From the NCBI GenBank assembly GCA_046765875.1, contig JBKPSJ010000020.1, positions 1-6,244 of the forward strand: a stretch of DNA of 6,244 nucleotides. Direction: 5' to 3'. Source of the DNA: DASRHY01 sp046765875. Its GTDB lineage: Bacteria; Actinomycetota; Actinomycetes; Propionibacteriales; Kribbellaceae. The first letter of the stretch is position 1, and every line of letters starts with the position of its first letter. Positions 1-6,216 of the stretch are shown here, piece by piece. The notes beneath the pieces are model-generated. The model searched no databases and was not told the DNA's origin. It saw nothing but the letters and a program-made list of their open reading frames with translations. The position numbers and the translations under genes were made by a program.

Positions 1-1
1 A

Positions 2-670
2 GGCGATCCACGGCGCCATGAAGCTGAGTGAGGTGTCCAGCACCGGGTCGGTGATGTGCTTGCGGAACTTCGCCAGCACCAGCGCGGCCACGACGCCGAC
101 CAGCACGCCGCCGCCAGCGGCGCGCACGAAGTCCAGCCCGACCTCCCACCAGTGGTCGAGCGCGCCGGCCAGCGCCGCCAGCGCCATCCGCAACGCGACC
201 AGCGCGGTCGCGTCGTTGAGCAGGCTCTCGCCCTCGAGGATGGTGACGATCCGGCGCGGCATCCCGACCCGGCGGGCGATCGCGGTCGCGGCCACCGCGT
301 CGGTCGGTGCCACGATCGCGCCGAGCGCCAGCGCCGCCGCGAACTGGATCGGCAGCAGCCACGCGGCGACCACGCCGACGCCGATCGTTGTGAACGCGAC
401 CAGCCCGACCGACAGCAGCCCGATCGCGCGCCGATTGCGGCGGAAGTCGACCAGGCTGCTCCGGATCGACGTGGCGTACAACAGCGGCGGCAGGAACCCG
501 ACCAGCACCACCTCGGAGGTGAGTTGCACACGCGGAACGAACCACAGGTACGACGCCACGATCCCGGTCAGCACCAGTACCAGCGGCGCGGGCAGCCCGT
601 ACCGCCGGGTGCCGGCCGACACCAGCGCGACCACGGTGGCCAGCGCGACCACCTCGATGGCGATGTGCAC
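2..670 (-). CDS. CPA1-family Na+/H+ antiporter, N-terminal part (runs off left edge)
   Basis: Seen: an uninterrupted minus-strand frame of 223 codons from a GTG at 670 to the window edge. It is very hydrophobic, with several membrane helices (for example residues about 4-20, 28-46, 83-106 and 110-131). Two hallmark motifs of monovalent cation:proton antiporter-1 (NhaP/NHE type) transporters are present: APTDAVA (residues 121-127) and EGESLLNDATALV (146-158). Known for the family: the Asp of PTD (D124) and the Asn-Asp pair (N152, D153) lie at the ion-binding site, and these membrane proteins exchange Na+ (or K+) for H+ in pH and salt homeostasis. Actinobacterial members usually exceed 500 residues, so more than half of the gene is missing, cut by the window edge and not by a visible lesion. 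The GTG start is preceded only by a weak GAG-type Shine-Dalgarno 9 bases upstream. The gene is divergent from the signal-peptide gene at 758. Cation specificity cannot be told from the sequence. Confidence 0.9.
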   Translation of the reverse strand, partial: MHIAIEVVALATVVALVSAGTRRYGLPAPLVLVLTGIVASYLWFVPRVQLTSEVVLVGFLPPLLYATSIRSSLVDFRRNRRAIGLLSVGLVAFTTIGVGVVAAWLLPIQFAAALALGAIVAPTDAVAATAIARRVGMPRRIVTILEGESLLNDATALVALRMALAALAGALDHWWEVGLDFVRAAGGGVLVGVVAALVLAKFRKHITDPVLDTSLSFMAPWIA

Positions 671-757
671 GCGGGCATTCTCGCAGGGTCCGGCCAGCAG
701 GCCCGCGCTCGTCCAGCGTGCGACGGACGCCGCCCCCTCGTCGAAGGATGTCGCCGG

Positions 758-1539
758 ATGAGACCCGTGCGCATCGCCGCCGTCGCACTCCTGCTCAGCA
801 CCGTCCTCGTTGCGCCCGCCCAGGCGTTCGTGTCCTCGGTCGCGACCGGCGGAGCATCGAGAACTTCTCCCGCGCGCTCACGCCGCGGGCCCGGTCGCGG
901 AGCATGCTGGTCGGCTACAACGGCGGCCACTCCCTGCCGGCCACCGTCCCGCCAGGATTCGGTACGCCGGGGGACCCGTGCTCGGTGGCGCTCGGCAGCC
1001 CGAGCTTCAGCGATCTCGAACTGCGGTTCATGCGGCTCAACCTCAAGCACGAGTCGACCGGCATGACCGGCTTCGGCCGCTACCACCTGGCCACCGCGGA
1101 CGGCCGCTGCGTGGACACGCGCTCGGTGAAGCCGGACACGACGTACCGGCTGGACCCGGTCGTCACCAGCACCGGTGCCGGTCTGCCGTTCGCCGTACCG
1201 CTGGCCGACGGGCCGATCTCGCCGGCCGGGTCGGTACGGCTCAGCGCCAGGGTCACCAGCCTGGCTCCGGACAGCCGCGGGTTCTTCGCGTTGAGCGTCG
1301 GTACGACACCGGCGGACGCCCGGATCGTGCAGAACAACACCATGCCGTTGCGCGAGGCAGATGTCGTGCACGGGGTCAAGCGGACGATCGACCTGCCCGC
1401 GGTGGCGGTCGACGTACCGGCCGGCAAGCACTTGTACCTCACCGTCAGCCCGGTAGCCGACATGTTCATGGACCAGAGCAGCCGCAATCCCGGCGTGCTT
1501 CAACTCGACCATCTGAGGCTGGAGTTCAACCGCCGCTAA
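758..1539 (+). pseudogene. Broken secreted hydrolase (CocE/NonD or X-Pro dipeptidyl-peptidase-like): signal peptide plus C-terminal region, out of frame
   Basis: Seen: ATG 758, with AAGG ten bases upstream, opens a textbook Sec signal peptide (Arg at 2 and 5, hydrophobic core ALLLSTVLVAP, AQA cleavage site after residue 23). That frame becomes nonsense near 850 and ends at 1066. The -1 frame is convincing from about 853: GC-rich third positions and a folded-looking sequence through LVGYNGGHSLP (904-936), GRYHLAT and RIVQNNTMPLRE to a TAA at 1537-1539, about 228 residues. This tail looks like the end of an alpha/beta hydrolase core, with the His at 928-930 a candidate triad His, followed by the beta-rich C-terminal domain of CocE/NonD hydrolases; that assignment is from memory of family patterns. 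The intact enzymes have several hundred residues between signal peptide and this point. No nucleophile Ser motif (GxSxG) is visible. A single out-of-frame internal deletion would explain both the loss and the frame change; an assembly error is the alternative. The 3' end overlaps the convergent DUF402 gene. Confidence 0.6.
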
Positions 1540-2051
1540 CGGATCGGGGTGAGGTCGCGGACGCGGTCCAGGTAATGGCGGTACGCCGACCGGAACGGCT
1601 CGGCTGTGGTGATGTTGGCCGCCACCCACGCACAGGTGGCCCGGGCGGCGTCGACGACCCGGTCCGGGTAGTTGTACTTGACCCGGTGTACGGCGAACTC
1701 CTCCTCGTCGACGACTCGGACCGTTCCGTCGCGCATCCGGCGGATGTCGAGGTCCAGATCGACCGTCGTCACGGTGTTGTCGGAGATCTCGGCGGGTGTG
1801 GTGATGTCGCAGTAGATCTCGGTCTCGTGCGGCTCGTCGTTGAACAGCGCGCTCCACCACGCATTGTGCGGGAACAGCCGGACCCGGTGGTGCTCGATCG
1901 CGACCCAGCGGCCGTCGCCGCGCCGACCCAACCCGCCGGGCAACGAGCCGACCCACAGGCCGTACTCGTCCTCGCCGAGCCGGATCGACTGCACCTGGCG
2001 GTGCGGCCGGCCGTCGTACTTGCAGAACAGGGTGCGCACGACATCAACCAC
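1536..2051 (-). CDS. DUF402 (FomD/Ntdp-like) predicted nucleotide phosphatase, downstream paralogue
   Basis: 171 residues, full length for the family. Seen: the N-terminal KYDG (11-14) and RLGEDEYGLWVG (24-35) blocks, paired Trp 65-66, then the acidic core Y-x-D-I (Y80, D82), DLDLDI (D98, D100, D102) and DEEEF (115-119). Known: DUF402 proteins form a beta-barrel that binds divalent metal through such Asp/Glu residues. Characterised members include FomD (CMP release in fosfomycin biosynthesis) and Ntdp (hydrolysis of nucleoside tri- and diphosphates). The natural substrate of this copy is unknown, and nothing nearby suggests antibiotic synthesis. All acidic residues expected for metal binding are kept, so it looks active and cytoplasmic. 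The GTG start at 2051 has GGTGA four bases upstream, a short spacing; GTG 2039 is an alternative. It lies 40 bases after its paralogue in the same direction, with no terminator seen between, so they probably share an mRNA. About 45% identical to that paralogue by eye. Its stop overlaps that of the convergent gene. Confidence 0.85.
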   Translation of the reverse strand: MVDVVRTLFCKYDGRPHRQVQSIRLGEDEYGLWVGSLPGGLGRRGDGRWVAIEHHRVRLFPHNAWWSALFNDEPHETEIYCDITTPAEISDNTVTTVDLDLDIRRMRDGTVRVVDEEEFAVHRVKYNYPDRVVDAARATCAWVAANITTAEPFRSAYRHYLDRVRDLTPIR

Positions 2052-2091
2052 ATATTCACCGTATGTGATCGGAGAACTACTACGCGAGCCG

Positions 2092-2586
2092 CTATGCGAG
2101 TTGGTCCAAGTACTGGTGATGGACCGATACGAACGGCTCGGCCGACGTGATGTTCGCCAGTAGCCAGTCGGCCGCGTCGCGGGCTGCGGCGACCATCTCG
2201 GCCGGGTAGCCGTACAGGACCCGATGCTCGTCGAACTCGTCCTCGTCCTCGATCCGGACGGTGCCGTCGCGCAACCGGCGTACGTCGAGATCCAGATCGA
2301 CGAGCCGGACCAGGCCGTCCTCGATGGTCGCCGGGGCGCTCACGTCCACGTAGATCTCGGTCACCGCCGGAGCGGCGTTGAACGTGGCGGTCCACCAGCG
2401 CCCGGCGTTGCAGTTGAGCACCTGCGCCTGCCGGTTGGTGTACACGTTGCCGTTCGCGCGCGTCCAGGTGCCGCCGGCGGGTGAGCCGAGCCACAGGCCG
2501 TGCTCGTCCTCGCCGAGCCGGACCAGGTGCTGCGACCAGTGCGGCGATCCGTCGTACTTGGCGACCTCGAGCCGCACCTGCGTCAC
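2092..2586 (-). CDS. DUF402 (FomD/Ntdp-like) predicted nucleotide phosphatase, upstream paralogue
   Basis: 164 residues. Seen: KYDG (10-13), RLGEDEHGLWLG (23-34), paired Trp 64-65, then Y79-x-D81, DLDLDV (D97, D99, D101) and DEDEF (114-118), the same acidic metal-site layout as the neighbouring copy. Inferred from the family (FomD, Ntdp): a metal-dependent hydrolase of nucleoside di- or triphosphates or nucleotide-linked phosphonates; the actual substrate is unknown. Compared with its neighbour, the segment around residues 43-63 differs most: NRQAQVLNCNAGR here against EHHRVRLFPHNA there. This stretch lies between two conserved blocks and could alter substrate choice. It begins with GTG at 2586. 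Only a weak AGGG lies upstream, but TAGGGT sits six bases before the GTG, so the mRNA may be leaderless. It is probably the first gene of a two-gene operon, divergent from dxs across 153 bases. Confidence 0.87.
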   Translation of the reverse strand: MTQVRLEVAKYDGSPHWSQHLVRLGEDEHGLWLGSPAGGTWTRANGNVYTNRQAQVLNCNAGRWWTATFNAAPAVTEIYVDVSAPATIEDGLVRLVDLDLDVRRLRDGTVRIEDEDEFDEHRVLYGYPAEMVAAARDAADWLLANITSAEPFVSVHHQYLDQLA

Positions 2587-2624
2587 CCGAGCACCCTACC
2601 GTCGCGCCGCGCCCGTACCGTCGC
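2587..2624 (-). promoter_or_regulatory. Candidate leaderless promoter of the DUF402 pair, with a 9-bp direct repeat
   Basis: Reading the minus strand, TAGGGT (2598-2593) fits the actinobacterial -10 pattern TANNNT and ends six bases before the GTG at 2586. Transcription would then begin at or next to the start codon, a common arrangement in actinobacteria. The plus-strand sequence TACCGTCGC occurs twice, at 2597-2605 and 2616-2624, nineteen bases apart start to start, or close to two helical turns. One copy touches the -10 box and the other covers the -35 position. No good -35 hexamer is seen (closest GACGGT), which would fit dependence on an activator or an alternative sigma factor. This is inference from pattern only. 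Confidence 0.4.
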
Positions 2625-2662
2625 CCTGTTCACCACACGCAAGACGACATCGGGCGGCCGGC

Positions 2663-2692
2663 TTCGGTTCGGACCGGTACCGGTCATAGACT
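2663..2692 (+). promoter_or_regulatory. Candidate dxs promoter with an overlapping 14-bp palindrome
   Basis: TAGACT at 2687-2692 matches the actinobacterial -10 pattern. A weak -35 candidate, TTCGGT (2663-2668), lies 18 bases upstream. Start of transcription near 2699 would give a leader of about 40 bases before the dxs ATG at 2740. The perfect palindrome GACCGGTACCGGTC (2672-2685) fills most of the spacer and ends one base before the -10 box, a position where a bound dimeric regulator would block RNA polymerase. Short GC-rich palindromes can also arise by chance, so the operator role is a suggestion. Confidence 0.35.
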
Positions 2693-2739
2693 CGTGCGAC
2701 CGGAGCGCTCGCCGCTGAGGGCTACGAGAAGGAGTCTCG

Positions 2740-4635
2740 ATGGGTGTGCTGGAGACGGTGCACGGGCCGCTGGATCTGCGGCGAATGACCGATCGACAGC
2801 TGTCGGACCTGGCGACAGAGATCCGCGAGTTCCTGGTCGAGAAGGTGTCGAAGACCGGCGGCCACCTCGGCCCGAACCTGGGCATGGTCGAGATCACGCT
2901 GGCCATGCACCGGGTTTTCGACTCGCCGGCCGACAAGCTCGTATTCGACACCGGCCACCAGGCCTACGTACACAAGATCATCACCGGCCGCTGGCCCGGC
3001 TTCGACCGGCTGCGCCAGGAGGGCGGCCTGTCCGGCTACCCGTCGCGCGCGGAGTCGGAGCACGACCTGGTGGAGAACTCGCACGCCTCGACGGCACTGT
3101 CGTACGCCGACGGCCTGGCCAAGGCGTACCGGTTGCGCGGCGAGGACCGGCACGTGGTGGCGCTGATCGGCGACGGCGGCCTGACCGGCGGGATGGCCTG
3201 GGAGGCGCTGAACAACATCGCCGACGCCGACGACCTCAGGCTGGTCATCATCGTCAACGACAACGGCCGCTCGTACAGCCCGACCGTTGGCGGGATGGCC
3301 AAGCACCTCACCAATATGCGAACCAACCCGCGGTACGAGCGGGTGCTCGACCTGGTCAAGAAGAACCTCGGCCGCACGCCGCTGGTCGGGCCGCCGCTGT
3401 ACGAGGTGCTGCACGGGGTGAAGAAGGGCCTCAAGGATGTGCTCGCGCCACAAGGCATGTTCGAGGATCTCGGCCTGAAGTACGTTGGCCCGATCGACGG
3501 CCACGACCGCACGGCGATGGAGTCGGCGCTGGCCAGCGCGAAGGCGTTCGGCGGCCCGGTGATCGTGCACGCGGTGACCAGGAAGGGCTTCGGGTACGAC
3601 GCGGCCGAGCAGGACGAGGAGGACAGGTTCCACCAGGTACGTCCGCCGAACAAGCCGCGCGGCTGGACCGACGTGTTCGCCGAGGAACTGGTCGAGATCG
3701 GCAAGCGCCGGCCGGACGTGGTCGCGATCACCGCGGCGATGCTGCACCCGACCGGCCTGAACAGGTTCGCCGAGGTGTTCCCGGACCGTACCTTCGACGT
3801 CGGCATCGCCGAGCAGCACGCGGTGACCAGTGCCGCGGGGCTGGCGATGGGCGGATTCCACCCGGTGGTCGCGGTATACGCGACGTTCCTCAACCGGGCC
3901 TTCGACCAGGTGCTGATGGACGTCGCACTGCACCGGCTGGGCGTGACCTTCGTGCTCGACCGGGCCGGCGTGACCGGCGACGACGGAGCGAGCCACAACG
4001 GCATGTGGGACATGTCGATCCTGCAGGTCGTACCCGCCCTGCGGCTGGCCGCGCCCCGTGACGGCGCCCGGGTGGCCGAACTGCTCGACGAGGCCGTCCT
4101 GGTCGACGACGCGCCGACCGTGCTGCGGTTCCCGAAGGGTGCGATCGTCGACGACATCGAGGCGGTCGGCAAGGCCGGCGGCTGCGACGTACTGGCCCGG
4201 CCCGCGCTGACCGCCGGCAAGGATGTGCTGATCGTCGGGATCGGGTCGATGGCGGGCACCGCCGTCGAGGTGGGCAGCCGGCTGACCGCGCAGGGGTTCG
4301 GCGTCACGGTGCTCGACCCCCGCTGGGTCAAGCCGGTCGACCCGGCGATCGCCCGCCTGGCCGCCGAGCACCGCTGCGTGGTGACGATCGAGGACAACGG
4401 CCGCGTCGGCGGCTGCGGTTCGACGATCGCGCAGGCGCTCCGGGACGCGGGTGTGCACACCCCGGTGCACGACTACGGCATTCCACAGGAGTTCCTGTCG
4501 CACGCGAAGCGCCCCCAGATCCTGGACCGGCTCGGCCTCACCGCACAGGACCTCGCGCTCGAGATCATCCAGCACCTCGCCGCCGGCGACCCCGAGCGGC
4601 ACCCGGAGACGACGACGGCCCGACCGGGTTCGTGA
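2740..4635 (+). CDS. dxs: 1-deoxy-D-xylulose-5-phosphate synthase
   Basis: Complete, 631 residues, close to the usual 620-650. The thiamine-diphosphate enzyme condenses pyruvate with glyceraldehyde 3-phosphate to give DXP and CO2, the first step of the MEP isoprenoid pathway and a source of DXP for thiamine. Seen: GHLGPNLG (41-48, His42), TGHQAYVHKI (71-80, His73), the ThDP/Mg motif starting GDGGLTGG (144-151) and ending NDN (173-175; D145 and N175 correspond to E. coli D152 and N181), DRFH (295-298), the catalytic Glu in DVGIAEQHAVT (353-363, E358 like E. coli E370) and DDGASHNGMWD (414-424, H419 like E. coli H431). A transketolase-type C-terminal domain fills roughly 485-615. The start is fixed by AGAAGGAG (2727-2734), five bases before ATG. 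No gene follows closely in the same direction, and a hairpin lies right after the TGA, so it is probably monocistronic. Nothing is missing; it should be active. Confidence 0.98.
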   Translation: MGVLETVHGPLDLRRMTDRQLSDLATEIREFLVEKVSKTGGHLGPNLGMVEITLAMHRVFDSPADKLVFDTGHQAYVHKIITGRWPGFDRLRQEGGLSGYPSRAESEHDLVENSHASTALSYADGLAKAYRLRGEDRHVVALIGDGGLTGGMAWEALNNIADADDLRLVIIVNDNGRSYSPTVGGMAKHLTNMRTNPRYERVLDLVKKNLGRTPLVGPPLYEVLHGVKKGLKDVLAPQGMFEDLGLKYVGPIDGHDRTAMESALASAKAFGGPVIVHAVTRKGFGYDAAEQDEEDRFHQVRPPNKPRGWTDVFAEELVEIGKRRPDVVAITAAMLHPTGLNRFAEVFPDRTFDVGIAEQHAVTSAAGLAMGGFHPVVAVYATFLNRAFDQVLMDVALHRLGVTFVLDRAGVTGDDGASHNGMWDMSILQVVPALRLAAPRDGARVAELLDEAVLVDDAPTVLRFPKGAIVDDIEAVGKAGGCDVLARPALTAGKDVLIVGIGSMAGTAVEVGSRLTAQGFGVTVLDPRWVKPVDPAIARLAAEHRCVVTIEDNGRVGGCGSTIAQALRDAGVHTPVHDYGIPQEFLSHAKRPQILDRLGLTAQDLALEIIQHLAAGDPERHPETTTARPGS

Positions 4636-4636
4636 T

Positions 4637-4655
4637 GCCGGTCCCGGCGACCGGC
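4637..4655 (+). terminator. Hairpin just after the dxs stop, probable terminator
   Basis: GCCGGTC (4637-4643) and GACCGGC (4649-4655) are perfect inverted repeats with a five-base loop, starting one base after the TGA of dxs. No T-run follows. Actinobacterial terminators often lack one, so a termination or 3'-end-stabilising role is likely but not proven. Confidence 0.5.
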
Positions 4656-4675
4656 CGTTGCCATGCGGCGCTGAA

Positions 4676-4707
4676 CAGCGGCGCCCGAACCGGGAGGTAA
4701 GCCGCTG
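4676..4707 (+). repeat. Second, nested stem-loop between dxs and the protease gene
   Basis: CAGCGGC (4676-4682) pairs perfectly with GCCGCTG (4701-4707). Inside the 18-base loop a smaller CCCG/CGGG hairpin (4684-4687 with 4691-4694) is possible. It lies 20 bases after the first hairpin and 67 bases before the next start codon. It may be a second terminator arm for dxs. The inner loop carries GGGAGG, but no start codon follows at a usable distance. Confidence 0.35.
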
Positions 4708-4727
4708 CGTCGACATCGATCAGCGGG

Positions 4728-4733
4728 TAGGGT
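4728..4733 (+). promoter_or_regulatory. Candidate -10 box for the metallopeptidase gene
   Basis: TAGGGT fits the TANNNT pattern and lies 41 bases before the GTG start at 4775, so the leader would be about 35 bases and include the Shine-Dalgarno. The best -35-like hexamer at normal spacing, CTGCGT (4705-4710), is poor. TCGACA (4710-4715) is a better hexamer but only 12 bases away. Presence of a promoter here is supported mainly by the terminator-like hairpins upstream. Confidence 0.3.
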
Positions 4734-4774
4734 GGCCGGGCCGTGGCAGAGGGCTGACCGGAGGACGACCCGAC

Positions 4775-6112
4775 GTGACCGACACGCGTAACACCGTCGC
4801 GTCCGGGCTGCGCCGGTGGTGGGCGTTGCTGACGGCCGCCGTGGTGATGGCCGGTGCGGTCGGGTACGCGGTCCGTGACCGCGAGCAGGCCGGGCCGATC
4901 GGCACGGGCGGCATCGCGACAGTCGCGCCGACCTCGCAGATGCAGCCGGCCGATGTCGATGTCAACGCCCGGTCACAGGCGATCGACAGGTTCCTGGCGC
5001 AGCGGGCGGCCGCGATCACGGCCGTCGACGAGGAGTCATTCCTGGCCGGCGTCGACGCCACCGCGACCCAGTTGATCGCCGAGCAGCGGATGCTGTTCGC
5101 GAACCTGGTCGACCTCGGGCTGGACTACCTGCGCTATGACCGCCGCCAGGACCAGTTCGACCAGGCGATGCTCGAGAGGTACGGCCCGACGGCGTACTCG
5201 GTGCGGGTCGCGATGACGTACCAGATCAAGGGGATCGACCCCGAGCCGGTCAGGACCGAGCTGTGCTACACCTTCGCCGAGCGGAGCGGCAACTGGCTGC
5301 TGGTCGACGACAGCGCCTTCGACACCGAGCTGACGCCGGGCGCACACCGCGAGCCGTGGGACCTGAGCCGGCTGGAGATCCACCGCTCGCCGCGGCTGAT
5401 GGTGCTGGTGGACAAGGGCCAGACCGCGTTCGGCCGGAGCGTGCGGACCGCCGCCGAACAGGCGCTGGCCACGGTCGACAAGTACTGGCCGGGAGGCTGG
5501 CACGGCTCGGTCCTGGTCTCGGCGACGAATCAGGAGCGGGTCCGCGGCGCCGACTTCACCACCACCGATGTCGACTCGTCGGCCAGCGCCACCGGGACAT
5601 ACCGCTCGCTGCCGGGAGACGTCACCAAGGAAGGTGTCTTTGCCGGGGCATACGTAGTGGTCAACCCGGCTGAGCACAAGAACGTCGACGAGATCCTGCT
5701 GTCGCACGAGTTCACGCATGTCGCCACGGCCGCACTGGGCGGGTACGAGCCGTTGTGGCTGGCCGAGGGCGTCGCGGAGTACGTGTCGTGGAAGGGCGTG
5801 GAGGAGATCAGCGGCGCGGACGACGTGGCGGACTGGGAGGCCGACGTACAGCGCAACGCGCTGCCGCGGATGACTGCCCTGCCCTCCGACACCGGCTTCT
5901 ACACCAGCCAGGAGGACGTGTACGGCGTGAGCTGGCTTGCGGTGCGCTACCTGATGCGCAGGATCGGCGTCAGCAAGCTGGTCACGATGTACACGGTGAT
6001 GGCCCGCGACGGGTGGAACGACACGGCGCGTGCACTGGCGATGCGCACATACGCCGGCCTTACCGAGCAACAGCTGTTCGCAGCGCTCAAGTCCTACCGC
6101 CCCGTCCGCTGA
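4775..6112 (+). CDS. Membrane-anchored protein with NTF2-like region and gluzincin-type metallopeptidase domain
   Basis: 445 residues. Seen: a short cytoplasmic N-terminus ending in LRRWW, one hydrophobic helix (about 15-33) with no clear cleavage site, then an external part; the Arg pair before the helix fits an N-in signal anchor. Residues about 53-190 resemble the NTF2/SnoaL-like regions of actinobacterial envelope proteins (alternating helix and strand, LAQRAAAITAVDEESFLAGV, ending GNWLLVDD). From about 205 comes a peptidase-MA-like domain with the zinc motif HEFTH (311-315) and, 15 residues on, EGVAEY (331-336), where E331 would be the third zinc ligand. WLAEGVAEY is typical of Peptidase_MA_2-type proteins. 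All catalytic residues are present, so hydrolysis of an extracellular peptide or protein is expected; the substrate is unknown. The start is GTG 4775 because GGAGGA (4760-4765) precedes it by nine bases and the helix follows at once; the frame stays open upstream without a plausible start. It has its own spacing and hairpins, so it is probably transcribed separately from dxs. Confidence 0.8.
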   Translation: MTDTRNTVASGLRRWWALLTAAVVMAGAVGYAVRDREQAGPIGTGGIATVAPTSQMQPADVDVNARSQAIDRFLAQRAAAITAVDEESFLAGVDATATQLIAEQRMLFANLVDLGLDYLRYDRRQDQFDQAMLERYGPTAYSVRVAMTYQIKGIDPEPVRTELCYTFAERSGNWLLVDDSAFDTELTPGAHREPWDLSRLEIHRSPRLMVLVDKGQTAFGRSVRTAAEQALATVDKYWPGGWHGSVLVSATNQERVRGADFTTTDVDSSASATGTYRSLPGDVTKEGVFAGAYVVVNPAEHKNVDEILLSHEFTHVATAALGGYEPLWLAEGVAEYVSWKGVEEISGADDVADWEADVQRNALPRMTALPSDTGFYTSQEDVYGVSWLAVRYLMRRIGVSKLVTMYTVMARDGWNDTARALAMRTYAGLTEQQLFAALKSYRPVR

Positions 6113-6120
6113 GAACGGCC

Positions 6121-6160
6121 GGTGACGCTGTTCGTCGCCACAATCCGCCGTGCTGGCGGG
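6121..6160 (+). terminator. Two consecutive hairpins after the metallopeptidase gene
   Basis: First hairpin: GGTGACG (6121-6127) with CGTCGCC (6133-6139), a seven-pair stem with one G-U pair and a five-base loop, starting eight bases after the TGA. Second hairpin: CCGCC (6145-6149) with GGCGG (6155-6159), extendable by one wobble pair, also with a five-base loop. Neither has a T-run. Tandem GC-rich stems just after a stop suggest transcription ends here. Confidence 0.45.
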
Positions 6161-6216
6161 ACGCGCGGGGAGCGGTTGATTCCGTTCTCGCGTGCAGGGC
6201 CGTCTCGACCAAGGAG

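Noticed and set aside
845..858. Programmed -1 ribosomal frameshift in the hydrolase gene
   Set aside because: No slippery heptamer or clear stimulatory structure is seen, and the catalytic region would still be missing.
718..904. GTG 718 or ATG 748 as the true start of the C-terminal hydrolase frame
   Set aside because: The encoded N-terminus is an Arg/Pro-rich stretch with no signal peptide, while the overlapping frame from 758 gives a textbook signal peptide. The Shine-Dalgarno-like AAGG also fits 758.
56..1066. Long plus-strand frame over the antiporter region
   Set aside because: It is antisense to the antiporter for its first 600 bases and has a shadow-like Arg/Gln/Asp/His-rich composition. 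Only its part from 758 to about 850 (the signal peptide) is meaningful.
1536..2586. DUF402 pair as part of a fosfomycin-like (fom) phosphonate cluster
   Set aside because: No phosphonate genes such as PEP mutase are in the window, and DUF402 proteins are widespread outside such clusters.
4635..4700. 21-codon open frame overlapping the dxs stop (TGATG)
   Set aside because: No Shine-Dalgarno precedes it, it covers the terminator-like hairpin and most of the second stem-loop, and its product looks random; most likely chance.
2722..4716. Long open frame on the minus strand opposite dxs (664 codons)
   Set aside because: It lies fully antisense to an unmistakable dxs, has low-complexity Arg/Val/His/Asp-rich sequence and no recognisable motifs; this is the usual shadow of GC-rich codon bias.
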